From Crambe crambe (lineage: Eukaryota; Porifera; Demospongiae; Poecilosclerida; Crambeidae), in assembly GCA_963924555.1 (NCBI GenBank), contig OZ004587.1, forward strand, positions 5,270,001-5,334,000: a DNA stretch of 64,000 nucleotides, given 5' to 3'. Positions within the stretch are counted from its first letter, which is position 1. Each line of letters starts with the position of its first letter. The position numbers and the translations under genes were made by a program. The notes under the pieces are model-generated. The model saw only the letters and a list, made by a program, of their open reading frames with translations, had not been told where the DNA came from and searched no databases. Shown piece after piece: positions 34,195 to 46,504 of the stretch.

Positions 34195-34620
34195 TCTAAG
34201 TGGATTGTAGGCGCTTGTTATCTAAGTGCTTGTGGTAAGTAGCTATTTACAGCTTTCTATGTATGGAGCTTCCCGGTTGGAACCACAACTTACATGACTC
34301 TTGTCTCTGACAGCAAGCACTGGAGCCTATCAGCTACTCACTTGCTCACTGTCAAATGCTGCACATAATTATAGTAGTAGTTGTAGAGGCTCTAGCCTGG
34401 TACTTTGTTACATAAATCTTCTAAAGAGTTGTAGCATTAACTTGCTTGCTCACTCGCTGTCAAAATTAATAATGTATCAAAGTGAATTGTAGGCGCTTGG
34501 CTTATCTAAGTGCTTGTGGTAAGTATTTACAGCTTTTGATGCGGTGGAGCTTTCTGGTTGGAACCACCACTTACATGACTCTTGACTCTGACACAATATC
34601 AAGCACTGGAGCCTATAAAG
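34195..34620. repeat. Two direct copies of an approximately 140-bp segment, 287 bp apart
   Basis: 'attgtaggcgcttg' to 'agcactggagcctat' at 34,204-34,330 returns at 34,487-34,615 ('gaattgtaggcgcttgg' to 'agcactggagcctat'). A relative of the first part is at 27,045-27,110. Confidence 0.65.
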
Positions 34621-35154
34621 AGTTATAAAAGAATGCTTGCTCGCTCGCTGCCAACTGAATGCTGAACATTGCCCTAGTAATTACACCTACTCTCCTAGCA
34701 TAGCTAGCAATATACATTATACATGCAGCTACGTAGCTAGGTGGGTGTTGTTAACCTAGCAATTAATTTGAAACTGGTCTGGCAGGTTTTCCCTTCGATT
34801 CAAGTGTTGCCATTCTCCATTCCACAAGACATATCCTGCTGTGTGGGATCATTAGCTTTTTGAGACTACTCAGTCAAGCTAGTGCTTCATTTCCTACAAT
34901 ACGTATACCCGAGAGCCCCAACAAATGAACTTCTCTGACTAGGAGGCAAGCTGCGCAGCAGCGCTGCGGCACTAACACAAAAGCAATTATTCAATGCACA
35001 CAGTTATAATAACACAATGCTAACTAAAATACTTACATAAGTACATGTACCAAACACACACACATAAAAACCATTCTGTCACAGTTATAAATATGCACAC
35101 AACTGAGAAGTTACGTAGCTATGTGCTAACAATCTTGAGAATACAAAAGGTAAA

Positions 35155-37532
35155 CTACGCATTAGCTACACTATTGTAGCCATCTCTATCTGCACTACGT
35201 ACTGTATCTGCACTACATAATAATATACAAAAAATACAACCACCGATACAACAAAAAATTGAAAATACAGTTCCCAAAATGGAGAAACACTACATGAATA
35301 GAATTAAACATAACTCAATCAATTGTCACTATAATATTATTATAGTTCCTTATAATTATATCAGAGAGAGTGGCTCTCTCTATGTAGGCATACGTAGGTT
35401 CCAACTTTCTGACATGCTTAGATTAATATTATGCTGCGTGCGTAAGCGCACGTGAAAAATGTTGAAACCACGCCCACTTCTGGTTAACTACACCCTCTTT
35501 CTTAAGCAAGATAGCCGAGTGCAAGGGCGTATTGAACCACAAAGCAGCGAGAGGGCGTGCAACTTCCAATGCTCTGTACGTATATAGACGGCGTAATGAA
35601 AAATATTACTATTAATAGCTTAGCACGTGGTAGGCTCCGTCCGCATATGTCCGGATACTGCAGTAAACTGTGGTTAAATAATATAGTAGCAATTTACATT
35701 TTGCCATCTATACTAGTTGCATGCCCTCTCGCCGCTTCGCGGCTCGTACACCCTTGCCGAGTGTCTGTGACTGCTTCCATGGACAATAGGCTTGTAGTTC
35801 AGTGTCTGTGGCTTCTGTGGCAGACGATAGGCTTGTAGTAATTTCATGTGTGGCACTTTGATGGAGTGAAATTGCGTGGCTGCCACGGAGCTTTCGTGAC
35901 AGTTGGAACCTATGTGTATAGGGATGACGCAGACGGTAGCACGCGCTGCATAGCTATAGACTAATAGCTACAAAAGTGAAATTCTAGTTCCCCCCTCTAC
36001 AAAAGCTACTGTGAATGATTATCCAAACTACTAGAGCCTACTAGCTACAAAGTGCAGATTGACCAAGTTTTAGGACTAGGGAGCTTACCATTTCACACGG
36101 CAAGCAGGTAAATCGCTGGATTCTTAATATTCTCTATTGTTATTATTCTTCTCAGATAACCAAATCTCACAAGCTACAGCAAGCCACTCCAAATTCTACC
36201 AGCAACGATTGTTGATCCTCTAAGAGTCAAAGAAAAATAAGACACTACGGAGCATAGTACATTTTGCCGTCTACACTTTACATAGTACATTTTTCCGGCC
36301 CTGAAATGTACTGCTTTGTGCCAATGTGGTGGTGAACATTCAATTGAAAAATGCCATGTACACATCTAAAATTTCAATCTATTATCTTTGTCAACATTAA
36401 AGAAATGCCAAACAGACTTGGATGGCAAATTTACTTGGTGTTAATTTTAAAATGACCATAACTTTGGACCAGAAGAAGGTATGGACTTGATTCAACTTTT
36501 ATCGTACTCCCTAAAATGAGACCTTTAATTTGATATCCATATTAAGCACCCTTGACCAAAATTAAGGGGTAGAGAATGCATTTGTTATTGATAATGAGCA
36601 CCTAGAGGTCACCAAAGGTCAAATCCAAGGTGGCTCCACTTCTGAAATTACTCTTAGGATCATGTTATATAAGTATGACAACTTTACATTTGTACGTAAA
36701 AATCCATGCATATCTACCTAACTATACCAACTATTGCACAAAGTTTGGTGAAAAAAGTGGGGCGGCCATGGCTGTCCCTGCCACCCCGCTTCTTATACCT
36801 ATGAGGTGAAAAAAGTGGGCTGTCCCTGCCACCCCACTTCCTATGCCTATATGACCAGGTAGCCTGGCAACTACATTATTACCTCCATACTTACCGTGAA
36901 AGCTGTTACTCCATCACGAATATTTATTATATAGCCTAAACTATCCTCCGGCACTTGATTTGTTGATACAAGTTGAAAATACTCTATGGAAACAAAGAGT
37001 CCAAAAATACTGCATGCCAAACATCCCAAGAAGACCATTACCATATAAGGAATCATCTAAAAAAAATTAAAAGCAACAAATTACAGGCCTGTATAGTATA
37101 ATAATGATTGTATGAAATTCTGACAGGTTCTATTCTTCCTCAGACATAATCTAACTAACTAGAGGTTGGACTACTTCAGTGCTCTGGGTAGCCATTTCCT
37201 ATACATAGCTATAATTATTATACTGTAGTATTTTTTCCGTGCTATAATGAACTGATTAGCAAGAGCTGGTGCATATTCATGCTTACCAAAATTATATAAA
37301 CCTCATGAGGCGCATTTTCAAGGAAGGAGCATTTAGAGCAGGTGGAAAGTTCCTTTAGAGCAGATATTACGTACCCGAGTATCACAATGCCCAGTGTGAG
37401 TGTCCTGAACTTATCAGAGCCAAGAATCTCATGGATTTGAAACCAATCATCAGCACTCACATTGAATACATTCACAATGATGAAAGTAATGAGAGTAATA
37501 CATGCTAAACCATCCAGTAACATGAAGACAAT
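35155..37532 (-). CDS. Four-TM protein gene B (three 3' exons visible)
   Basis: Minus strand exons: 37,532-37,287 (246 nt), 37,056-36,895 (162 nt), 35,289-35,155 (135 nt with stop), all phase 0; donors gtaagc and gtaagt, acceptors ttttacag, tttttag and atgtag, at the same places as in gene A. Exon 1: IVFMLLDGLACITLITFIIV and TLGIVILGYVISAL; exon 2: YMVMVFLGCLACSIFGLFVS then IEYFQLV; exon 3: FSILGTVFSIFCCIGGCIFC. Conserved between paralogues: NGLACI/DGLACI, ILGSD, LTLG, FVSIEYFQL, VTA.T and FSILGTV. The Cys-rich tail of exon 1 and the C-terminus have diverged. The start-codon exon is missing from view. Confidence 0.6.
35385..36730. mobile_element. Last intron of gene B, with a TIR element at 35,385-35,925
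   Basis: 'ggcatacgtaggttccaactt' at the left returns inverted as 'agttggaacctatgtgta' at 35,902-35,920. An inner pair, 'gcaagggcgtattgaacc' / 'gagggcgtgcaa', returns inverted at 35,718-35,758. An internal part (35,505-35,765) recurs at 50,240-50,460. 36,000-36,730 holds nothing recognised. Confidence 0.5.
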
Positions 37533-37865
37533 CTGTAAAAGAATATAAATCTCATTCATGAACACATGCCTTAATTGTTATAGTGTTCCTCAACGAAACC
37601 AAGTTTCATTCAAAGGTACGTACAAAGACAACAATGATGCCATACTATCCCTACTACCTTACAGGTATACATAGATGGACCATGGACCATAGACCATGCA
37701 AATAGACTCACCAAACAGATTAAATATTTAAATAGAGAATTAGAAGTATTATCATTTTCCATCTCTAAAATTGTTTTCCTAAAAGATAATTAAATCATTA
37801 TTATTATAAGTTCAATCAACACAGAATAATTGGAATAATTATACATATTATGGTGCATATAGCTA

Positions 37866-38047
37866 CACTGCAAAAACAGAATCGCTATTTCAATAAACAT
37901 GAGTGGTACGCAAGACTAATCATTGTTGAAACAACCAAACAGTTTGTTATATTCACCAAAAATATGTTGTCATTTTGACAGATTTCAAATGATTAATCTC
38001 ACCTAACTAAGTAGATTTGTTAAAATAACAATTTCGTTTTTGCAGTG
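37866..38047. mobile_element. 182-bp TA-flanked MITE (CACTGCAAAAAC family)
   Basis: Ends CACTGCAAAAACAGAAT and (inverted) CACTGCAAAAACGAAAT, flanked by TA on both sides. Other copies: 38,308-38,444 (shorter), 41,538-41,706 and 58,636-58,818. The last two sit at corresponding positions of U2 and U3; the U2 copy lost about 15 bp near its left end. TA duplication suggests a Tc1/mariner relative. Confidence 0.8.
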
Positions 38048-38535
38048 TACCGATAAATACGTATAGAGCATACAGTCCCTTGCATTTCCATTCTATGATG
38101 CAGCATCATTATTATCAATGGTTTGATATGATGGCCCAGGGCCAGAGGAAGCGGTCAGGCCAGTCATGGCCATGGCCTGACCACTTTTTCGGGCAAGATT
38201 CGGAAAGAATCACCATATACAAAGACTAGACAAGTTCGAGGGGGAACCCCCTTAACTCTGAAACTGAAGCAGCTAGACTGTTTATAATAAACCACATCAT
38301 GCCACATCACTGCAAAAACGAAATTGTTATTTTAATAAACCTAGCTAATTAATTATTAGGTGAGGTTAATAATTTGACACTATATTTTTTGTGAATATAA
38401 CAAACTGGTTGTTTCAGCGATGTAACAATTCTGTTTTTGCAGTGTAGCTACGTACATCCCGGGATAAGTGGGCATTTCTAATTAAAAGTGGGCAGCTGCC
38501 TGCTTTTCTAATTATCCGTAATTTCAATGATAATT

Positions 38536-39137
38536 CATAGGCGTAGGAAGATAATTTTGGTTAGGGGGGCAGTAGCTAGGCTACATAGTGCACAAAATGC
38601 GCCATCTATAAGGGGGTGGGGAGCATGTTCCCCTGGGAAATTGCATCTGGTGCAATCTGAGAGGTAAATCTGGGTTCATCACCAATAATTTATTATAAAC
38701 ATTTTCTTTTTCTTTTTTTTTTTTCTATAATTTTTTTTTTAATTTTAATAATGGAATTCGATTATACACAGAAGGACAGATGAACAGAACCTAAATGAAA
38801 TTGGAAAACAGTTTGTTTCTGTAAATTCTAGATATTTTCCCAACACATGCACAAACCATTTTTTTTTTTTAATAATAGAATTCGATTATACACAGACAAA
38901 CAAACAAGTCCAAGTCATGGCACTCATTGGTTTGTGCATGTGTTGGGAAAATATCTAGAATTTACAGAAACAAACTGTTTTCCAATTTCATTTAGGTTCT
39001 GTTCATCTGTCCTTCTGATAAATTTATAGCTATTAATCATACATTCTTGGGAAGTTAACAAGTTATTACACTTCATGTCTGAAAGTATATGTTTAGGGGG
39101 CTGTAGCCCCCCTGCCCCCCTGGTTCCTACGCCTATG
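38536..39137. mobile_element. 602-bp hAT-like MITE with perfect 5-bp target-site duplication and nested fold-back
   Basis: Ends CATAGGCGTAGGAA and its inverse, flanked by TAATT at 38,531-38,535 and 39,138-39,142. Inside it, 38,759-38,858 and 38,926-39,018 form a nearly perfect inverted repeat (aaggacagatgaacagaacc ... ggttctgttcatctgtcctt) with a loop of about 70 nt. 50,523-51,243 is a copy of the nested part, the right end and the right flank, so it arose by segmental duplication rather than by transposition. Confidence 0.8.
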
Positions 39138-39342
39138 TAATTCTGTATTAACTAAAACGTAAAAATTCAGATAAACTGTATACTTGGAGGCACTGCAATT
39201 GCCTACATGATATGAAATAATGGTCATAGCTGGTATCTCTGACTCTATTGGCATGCACCATCTATATTAAATCTGCACTACATCAAAAAAGGTGACAAAC
39301 AAGTAGTAAAGGAACTAATTATTCTTACCCCCCTTACCAATG

Positions 39343-39440
39343 AGGGAAACATGTAAATACCTTTAAAATAGAGCAGTGCAGGAATGACTTGAGAAAGGAG
39401 ATCCAATACTTCCTTGTCCAGATAGCAGTTTAGCTATTTA
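39343..39440 (-). other. Exon-like fragment, three copies in the window
   Basis: Minus strand reads YLDKEVLDLLSQVIPALLYF with Lys before a good donor (aaag|gtattt). Copies: 46,268-46,375 (YLDKEVLDLLSEVIPALLF, with further upstream PHHMFPQIAS) and 51,165-51,243. The donor is conserved in all three. I do not recognise the protein; it may be a captured exon or a remnant of a multi-copy gene. Confidence 0.35.
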
Positions 39441-40011
39441 TTGAAAAATATGATGTGGCACTTCACAAACCGAAAGAGTATTCATATGGGCGTAACTGGG
39501 ATCTAAATAGAGGCAGAGAGTATCCGCGCGCTTGCCGCGGAAAATTTTTGCCCAACCACGCTTATGTTCTGACCCCTCCCCCCACCCCATAACGTCTTAG
39601 GCCATTGGCATAGACTATAGTATGATGTGTCAGGGCCGGAGCCATAGGTCAGGTTTTAAGGTTTCAACTTTTTTCTCACAAAAATTTGCTTGCCTTTGCT
39701 TCAGTAAACTAAACAACAGACAGCTTAAGTTTCAGACTAACCCAACTTCCCCCCCTCCCCCCAAGGTATTTATAGGCTACTCCCTTTGGTGACCACAGGT
39801 TGTAGCCAAAGGGAGTAATTAAGGACCAATTTGGGATAAGCATTTTTGGCTTCACGCGGGAGGCCCTCCCACACCCTCCTCCTCACTGTGGCCTACGGCC
39901 ACATGATCGGTGAGCTTCCCTCCAAGGTGAAATTCATAGATGAAATCCTGCTTATAATTAGCTATATTAACCTGACTACTCAATTTTTTGTGGTTCCGGC
40001 CCTGCAGTGTG
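39441..40011. other. Intergenic with a degraded C-rich TIR element
   Basis: 39,645-39,960 is related to 24,359-24,650. GC-rich 'ccgcgcgcttgccgcgg' at 39,526-39,541 recurs in part at 46,428-46,446. No gene. Confidence 0.45.
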
Positions 40012-40082
40012 TACAAGAAAAACTGACTCATGCTATTAGCTAATGTAAACAAACAGTGCAAACAAAATCTGGATGAGTATAG

Positions 40083-40541
40083 CTATATATTTTTTTTCTT
40101 GGAGACACCTAATGTGTGTCCAGTTGAAGTAATGAATACCCACATGTCTCCTTCATCATCTTCCTCTCCGAAACCATAAATGATGCACACTTCTTTATCA
40201 GTTGAAGTAGGTTCACCAACAGCTGTAGCAGATGTGGGTTCACCAGTTGCTGCAGCTATTGTGGATCCACCAGTTGAAGTAGGTTCACCAGCAGCTGTAG
40301 CCGATGAGGGTCCACAAGTTGCCGTGGCTGTCATGGATCCACCAATTGCTGTAGCTAATGTGGATCCATTAGCTAATGTGGATCCAACAGTTGCTGTAGC
40401 TAATATGGATCCATAATTGGTTGCTGTAGCTAATGTGGATCCACTGGTTGCTGTTGTGGATCCACTGGTTGCTGTTGTGGATCCACTAGATGCTGTGGCA
40501 GTTGTGGATGCTTTGTCAAATAAGGTTGTCTGCACAGCCAT
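40083..40541 (-). CDS. MAVQT-family ORF, 152 aa, minisatellite-encoded (U2)
   Basis: ATG at 40,541: MAVQTTLFDKASTTATASSG, then Ser/Thr/Ala/Gly repeats of nine residues (types STLATATGG and EPTSATAVG), then an acidic end (DKEVCIIYGFGEEDDEGDMW, VFITSTGHTLGVSKK). The repeats are the minus-strand reading of the 27-bp minisatellite. The homologue at 57,157-57,639 (160 aa) differs by a net 24 bp, made of in-frame gains and losses of repeats, and keeps both ends. No TM segment or signal peptide is evident; no known family. It could be a genuine low-complexity protein or a repeat with an accidental ORF. Confidence 0.35.
   Translation of the reverse strand: MAVQTTLFDKASTTATASSGSTTATSGSTTATSGSTLATATNYGSILATATVGSTLANGSTLATAIGGSMTATATCGPSSATAAGEPTSTGGSTIAAATGEPTSATAVGEPTSTDKEVCIIYGFGEEDDEGDMWVFITSTGHTLGVSKKKNI
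40196..40512. repeat. 27-bp minisatellite array (U2, first)
   Basis: About eleven units of two flavours: GTGGATCCA-type and the diverged GTAGGTTCACCA-type, both 27 bp, with some 15-24-bp partial units. Plus-strand reading VDPPVAVAN / VGSPTAVAD. Confidence 0.9.
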
Positions 40542-42084
40542 GGGTTCTTGTTTGCTCCATCAGCATATTAATGTCATGTGACTTACCCTCTCCACCTAAA
40601 AGTCAAAATGCTGTTTTATTGTCCAAAAATAGTTTGGAGACATCCCCTTAGTGCTAGCAAGCAAGGAGGCAGCAACCTCCTCTGCTATGGTAGTTACGCC
40701 CTTGGTATTACCAGAGAAATCTGCACACACATTACGAATGTGTAAAAACAACCCATTTTTAGGTCATCTGAGTTGCAAATTGGAACTCAGGTTGTTTTAG
40801 CTACACATTTACAGCTCACTTCCAGTGTCTTTTTACAGTCTATTGCTTCCTTACACCACATTTCCATTTCTGAATACTCGTCTCCCATGGAAGTTTGAAT
40901 CCCATTTGCAATTGATATACAAGTTGACTCCACCGGCCCGTAGCAACCGGTCAGGCCAGTCAGGCCATGGCCTGACCACTTTTAAACCTTTGACCCGATA
41001 CCCCTAAATGAGTATTAGGGCTCACTCAACTATAATGCAAATTCCCAAGCACACTGCATGCCCATAATGCTTTGATATCTACCTAGCTTTGATATACTGA
41101 AAAGACATATAGCTAACATTACTGTTAGTGCTAGAAACTTCAGGCTCAGGCTCAATTTCTTTCCCAGAAAGCTTCAGGCATCTTTTCTTTCAGTATCAAT
41201 TATATGACCTAGATGTGGGTGTCTGGATTCAGTGGATTGGTGGAATGGAATGGAATACTGGAATCTGAGATTTTGATTATTAACACACATTCTTCCATGT
41301 TCTATATTGCAAGGGTATTAAATCTGTGATTGCTAGCAACAATTGTACCAATTCAGATGCAGGAATCTATAGCTAGTGTGATGCAGTTAAAGGTTGTAGC
41401 AGCTTTGTGTTAAACATAACCGTGAAAAAATTGCTTTTCGCAGAGGGTTAGAGTACACAACACAAGAGACGTGATCAACATGATCACGTACTATAGTTCC
41501 CTTAGGATGTTTGCTGAGTAATGAAAATACATATCTACACTGCAAAAACGAACGAATTTACTTAGTTAGGTGAGATTAATCATTTGAAATCTGTCAAAAT
41601 GACAACATATTTTTGGTGAATATAACAAACTGTTTGGTTGTTTCAACAATGATTAGTCTTGCGTACCACTCATGTTTATTGAAATAGCAATTCTGTTTTT
41701 TCAGTGTACATATCACTTGAAGGTAGCTAGTAGGCCCGAATAAATAATGCTGGCATTGCATATATATAGAAGCATTGAGCAATATCTGTTTATAGCTACA
41801 TATAGCTACAGTATCAGTCTCACCAGATGGTAATATGGAATGTGGATGTGGGATTCAGCATATGACAGATACAATACTCAAGAGCTGCATGATCTTACGT
41901 TTCAGTAATGTATAGTCTTTTCAAACAAACAGGGCAAACAAAATCTGGATCAGTATGCTGAAAGGGATATTTTCTGGGAGACACCTAATGTGTTGAAGCA
42001 ATGCATACACTCCACCCAGTGCACATGTCTCCTTCATCATCTAATTCTTCCTCTCCAAAACCACACACTTCTTCATCATTAAGT

Positions 42085-42590
42085 TGAAGTATAGGTTCGC
42101 CAACAGCTGTAGCAGATGTGGGTTCACCAATTGCTGCAACTATTGTGGATCCACCAGTTGAAGCAGGTTCACCAACAGCTGTAGCAGATGCAGGTCCACC
42201 AGTTGTCGTGGCTGTCGTGGATCCACCGATTGCTATAGCTAATGTGGATCCACCGGTTGCTGTAGTTAACATGGATCCACCGGTTGCTGTAGCTAATGTA
42301 GATCCATGCACCAGTTGCTATAGCTAATGTGGATCCATGCACCGGTTGCTATAGCTAACCGGTTGCTATAGCTAATGTGGATCCATGCACCGGTTGCTAT
42401 AGCTAATATGGATCCACCGGTTGCTATAGCTGATAGGTATTTAGTCACATTGGCCTTAGCTATATATTATAGCAACTGGTGGATCCACATTAGCTATAGC
42501 AACCAATGGATCCACATTAGCTATAGCAACCGGTTAGCTATAGCAACTGGTGGATCCATATTAGCTAAGCAACCGGTGGATCCATTCACT
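42085..42590. repeat. 27-bp minisatellite array (U2, second) with an inverted part
   Basis: Direct units to about 42,440, then units in the opposite orientation from about 42,463 (agcaactggtggatccacat...) to 42,583. The junction 'ctgataggtatttagtcacattggcc' shows that the tail normally found after the array (ggccaatgtgactaaatacc, as at 60,033-60,052 and 46,637-46,657) has been flipped together with the units. A minus-strand ORF 41,985-42,311 covers the direct part (ATG-less, DEEVCGFGEEELDDEGD end). Confidence 0.85.
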
Positions 42591-43231
42591 TGCTCAAATT
42601 GGATGAGGGAGGCCCCCCCCCCCCCCCCCCATTATGCTTTTTAGCACTGCCACTATTTTTGCCCTATTCTGCTCAAATATGCCAACACAAAACACATTAA
42701 CGGTCATTATATTGCAGCATTATACAAGATTCTACATAGTCTTCAAGGGAATTATTTTGTCTCTTTCTAAAAGTTTCACTAAGCAGTCTTTCTCATGCAG
42801 CCAAAATTAATGGTTGCACTGCTAGTGGTGATGCTGAATTACAGATGCAACACCTACATCACATTCACATGCATCACTGTAATTAATGTGTAAAAACAAA
42901 CCACTTTGAGTTGCAATTTGCATTTGTTTTTACAGTGACGTAGCTTTTAATTAGCACTTAGCAACTAGCCAACTACTATTTGATTCACTGCTGAATAGAA
43001 AGAATAGACCTAGTGTATGGCATGTAGTAATGGGTTATAATGCCAGAAATTATGCCAAACTATGCCCTTTGCCATGATGTACCTATAATTATGCCAAAAT
43101 TTATGCTGGCCTGTGCCTAGCACTAATAGATAGACCACCATACAACAATTGCTGTAGAAATCAATCAAGCAGATAATAATAAACGAGTATATGGTGGCCA
43201 AATTAGCATGTGGTAGTAGGTTGGCCTAATG

Positions 43232-43404
43232 TGGATCCACTGGTTGCTGTAGCTAATGTGGATCCACCGGTTGCTGTAGTTAATATGGATCCACCAGTTG
43301 CTGTAGCTAATGTGGATCCACCGGTTGCTGTAGCTAATGTGGATCCACCGGTTGCTGTAGTTAATGGATCCACTGGTTGCTGTGGATCCACCAGATGCTG
43401 TACA
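43232..43404. repeat. 27-bp minisatellite array (U2, third)
   Basis: Counterpart of 478-628 and 60,704-60,854 with one additional unit at its start. Confidence 0.9.
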
Positions 43405-46176
43405 TAGCAGTTGTGGATACTTTGCCGTCTGCACAGCTATGGGTTCTTGTTTGTTTCATCAGCATATTAACGTCATGTGACTTACCCTCTCCCCCTAAAC
43501 ATCAAAATGATGTTTTATTATCCAAAAATATGCCCCCTTAGTGTTAGCAAGCGAGGAGGCAGCAGCTCTATGGTAGTTATGCTGAAATCTGCACACACCT
43601 CACTGTAAAAAAAAATGTGTAAAAACATTTTTAGGTCATTCGAGTTGCAAATTGGAACTCAGATAACCCATTTTTACAGCTCACTTCCGGTGTCTTTTTT
43701 ACAGTCCATCGCTTCCTTACACCACATTTCAACAAGTTGACTCCAAAATGAACCCTTAAGGTGGCCAAATCACTATTGCTCAATAATAATACCGCTAACT
43801 TGGCCCTCGTTCTGGGATTATGCGCACGTGCACCAATCATAGGGTAAGGGATCGTCAAGCGTATAGGTCATTGTGCATGTGTACGTGTACGTGTACGCGC
43901 AACGATAACGTAATTAGCGCGGGATCATGTACCCCTCAGCACGCATGCGCAGAGGGTTATAGTACTCAGTTATGTCTGTGTACGTGTGTGTATCTGTTAC
44001 ATCCATACCTGGACGAGCAGCGATAGAGATGCTCCAATTTCAGTCTCAACGATGTCTAAACAATGCGCTCGAGTGTTTAAATTGGCCAGATTTTTTGATA
44101 AAGGCCTGGATCCGCAAGCATGTTACCTACTAGTCTCGCGGGTCCGACCCTTTACCAACCGCGAGGGAATGAAAGAGTCTGGTCAACATTGTTTCAACTT
44201 GCCAAAGATTTGGTGGCGGGCATGCGCAAACGTCACGATACGTCACGGCTCTCAAACGGATTTTTTTCGCGCGTGCACTTGTGCAGAGATCTCGTTGGTG
44301 ATCATATATAATAGGAAAATGGTCCAGGGTGTGCATCAGCCAAAGGGAGAGGGCCTAGGGACAAGGCCAGGTACTTGCAGGAGTTGCACTGGAAAAATTT
44401 CCGACACTTTCTGACCAGAAAGCTGTTTCCAAGCCTCCTCCCACTCTCTTGAATAGCCACCTCCAGTCTGTAATCATATTCCTGCTCTGCCATGTGGCGC
44501 TAAGAAATCCGGAGCGCAGATTTTTCCTAAATTCGTGATGTATACCGTCGTAGTCGCGCCCCTCCTTCCGAAGATTGCTGACTGTGCACAACAAGATCGT
44601 GTATTGGATTTGACCAGACTCTTTCCTTCCCTCGCTGTTGGTAAAGGGTCTGGCCCGCGAGACTAGTAACCTACCGTGTACCGTGCGCGTGCGAGGCAGC
44701 CATAGCATTTCGTAAAGTAAGTTTGACGACCATTTCCTAGTCTGATGGTCGAGACAGAGAGCCTGGGTGACACGAGTTCTCCAAGCATGTGGACTCTGCT
44801 AGCTAGCTCAACTGCTTTATAAATGAATGGAAATGAATGATACTTTTAAATACCTCCTGCTCATCAGTTATCTGCTCAATACAGTATCTGTAATAATTAT
44901 CGATAATTGCTATAACACTGAGGGTTAGCACTTCAGTGCTTTTCATTATTTTCTGTTGCTGATCTGAGGGTGGGTAGGCTTTTCCAATTTGATTTTCGTA
45001 TACTAACCTTCGTGAGAAAATCAAGAGATCGATTGCACGTTATTTTAGAGATTAATGTTCAGAGTCTGTTTATCAGAGAGTATCTGAGGGGAAAAGTTTG
45101 TGATAAATCAATTTTAGCCACTAGATGATTTATTAAGCAAATTTTCATACCCTATCCCAGGAACATTCCCCATAATAGGTCACACACACTTTCAACTGTG
45201 CCTGCACCAGAAACCTCTTCAGCAAGGTCACCTTATCCGTACCTCCTCCATGTCAAACCCCTGAGGGCATAGGTGGTGGAACAGGTCAGGCCAGTCAGGC
45301 CCAGGCCTGACCAATATTTTGGGTAACGTATTATGTTAAAATCAGTGGCTATTAATCAATAACAAAAGAAAGTATCCTATGATGCCAAATTGTTGAACTG
45401 GGTGATTACAGGCCTGACCAATCAAAACTTGCTTCCAACACCTCTGGGGGGCATATGCATTTGAGTGGGCATGCCAGGATTCTTGATGTATACTTAGGGT
45501 ATTATTGTGGTGTGAGTTAATTACGTATCTTTAATCTGAGAGAAACGGGGCCACTTGGTTCACTTCTGTAATTGGATTCCACCTATAATGACAGGGTCCT
45601 CCTTCGAATTATGAACATACTATATAGTTCATATAAAGTGAATTATGTGATGAAATTACTCAATTCTATTACATGAAATAACAATGTTCTTTCTCCTACA
45701 CTTTCATTGTGCTTCGTCTTTTTCCTCAAAGGGATACCAAAATACAGTGTCCCAAATGTTGTTGTGGATGTTAAACCACATCCCTTCAACAGCAATAGAT
45801 CTAGCTATTGTCTGTAAGGGGGTGGGGAACGGGAATGTGGGCTAGGGAACTGTTACTCACTATAAGACATACAAGAGGAACGATGATGACAACATTCTTG
45901 CCAGGATTTCCTAAACTCTGTTACTCGATAGCATGCTGATATGTACTAGCTAAATTACAAATTGGGTTATTGAACCTTTGCTTTCCAATCCTTTAGGCAT
46001 AAATTTCTTGCATGTTGAGATTTATCAAATTGACTTCAAAATTGATTTCAAGAGTCAAAGAATGAATTTATAGTGTGGAACTAGCTAGCTCTAATGAAAG
46101 CAGTAGCTCCAGTTTCATAGACGCTCAAGATTCCAGTACAGATACAGTGAGCTAGCAGCAGTTTCTGAAGCTGTTA

Positions 46177-46499
46177 GTGAGAAAGAGTTCCATTGCCCCC
46201 CCCCCCCCCCCCCCCCACCACCACCACCACCACCAATGAGATTGAAGGAAACATGTAAATGAAGGAAACATGTAAATACCTTTAATAAAGAGAAGTGCAG
46301 GAATGACTTCAGAAAGGAGATCCAATACTTCCTTGTCCAGATAGCTAGCTATTTGTGGAAACATATGATGTGGCACTTTCACAAACCTCCACAGAAAGAG
46401 TATTCATAGGATTTAAATAATGAGTATTCCGCCTGCTTGCGCGCGGAATTAATTTTGCACGACCACGCCCACTTTAATTCTAGCATTCGTCGATATCAG
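46177..46499. other. Junction between U2 and the fourth partial copy
   Basis: Poly-C (46,196-46,216) and (CCA)n (46,217-46,235), then the exon-like YLDKEVLDLLSE fragment and a GC-rich patch. No complete gene. Confidence 0.5.
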
Positions 46500-46504
46500 G
46501 GACC

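Larger units (their letters stand above)
40012..46176. repeat. U2: full copy of the long duplicated unit
   Basis: 40,012-42,440 matches 57,086-59,560 (offset 17,074 rising to 17,112 through small indels). 42,757-46,176 matches 1-3,470 and 60,227-63,460. The left boundary is sharp at 'tacaagaaaaactgactc' and the right at 'tctgaagctgtta', after which a poly-C/(CCA)n tract begins (46,196-46,235). Confidence 0.9.

Noticed and set aside
42118..42327. Plus-strand VDPPVAVAN ORF in the minisatellites
   Set aside because: Open because the period is a multiple of three; no consistent start or conserved ends, unlike the minus-strand MAVQT frame.
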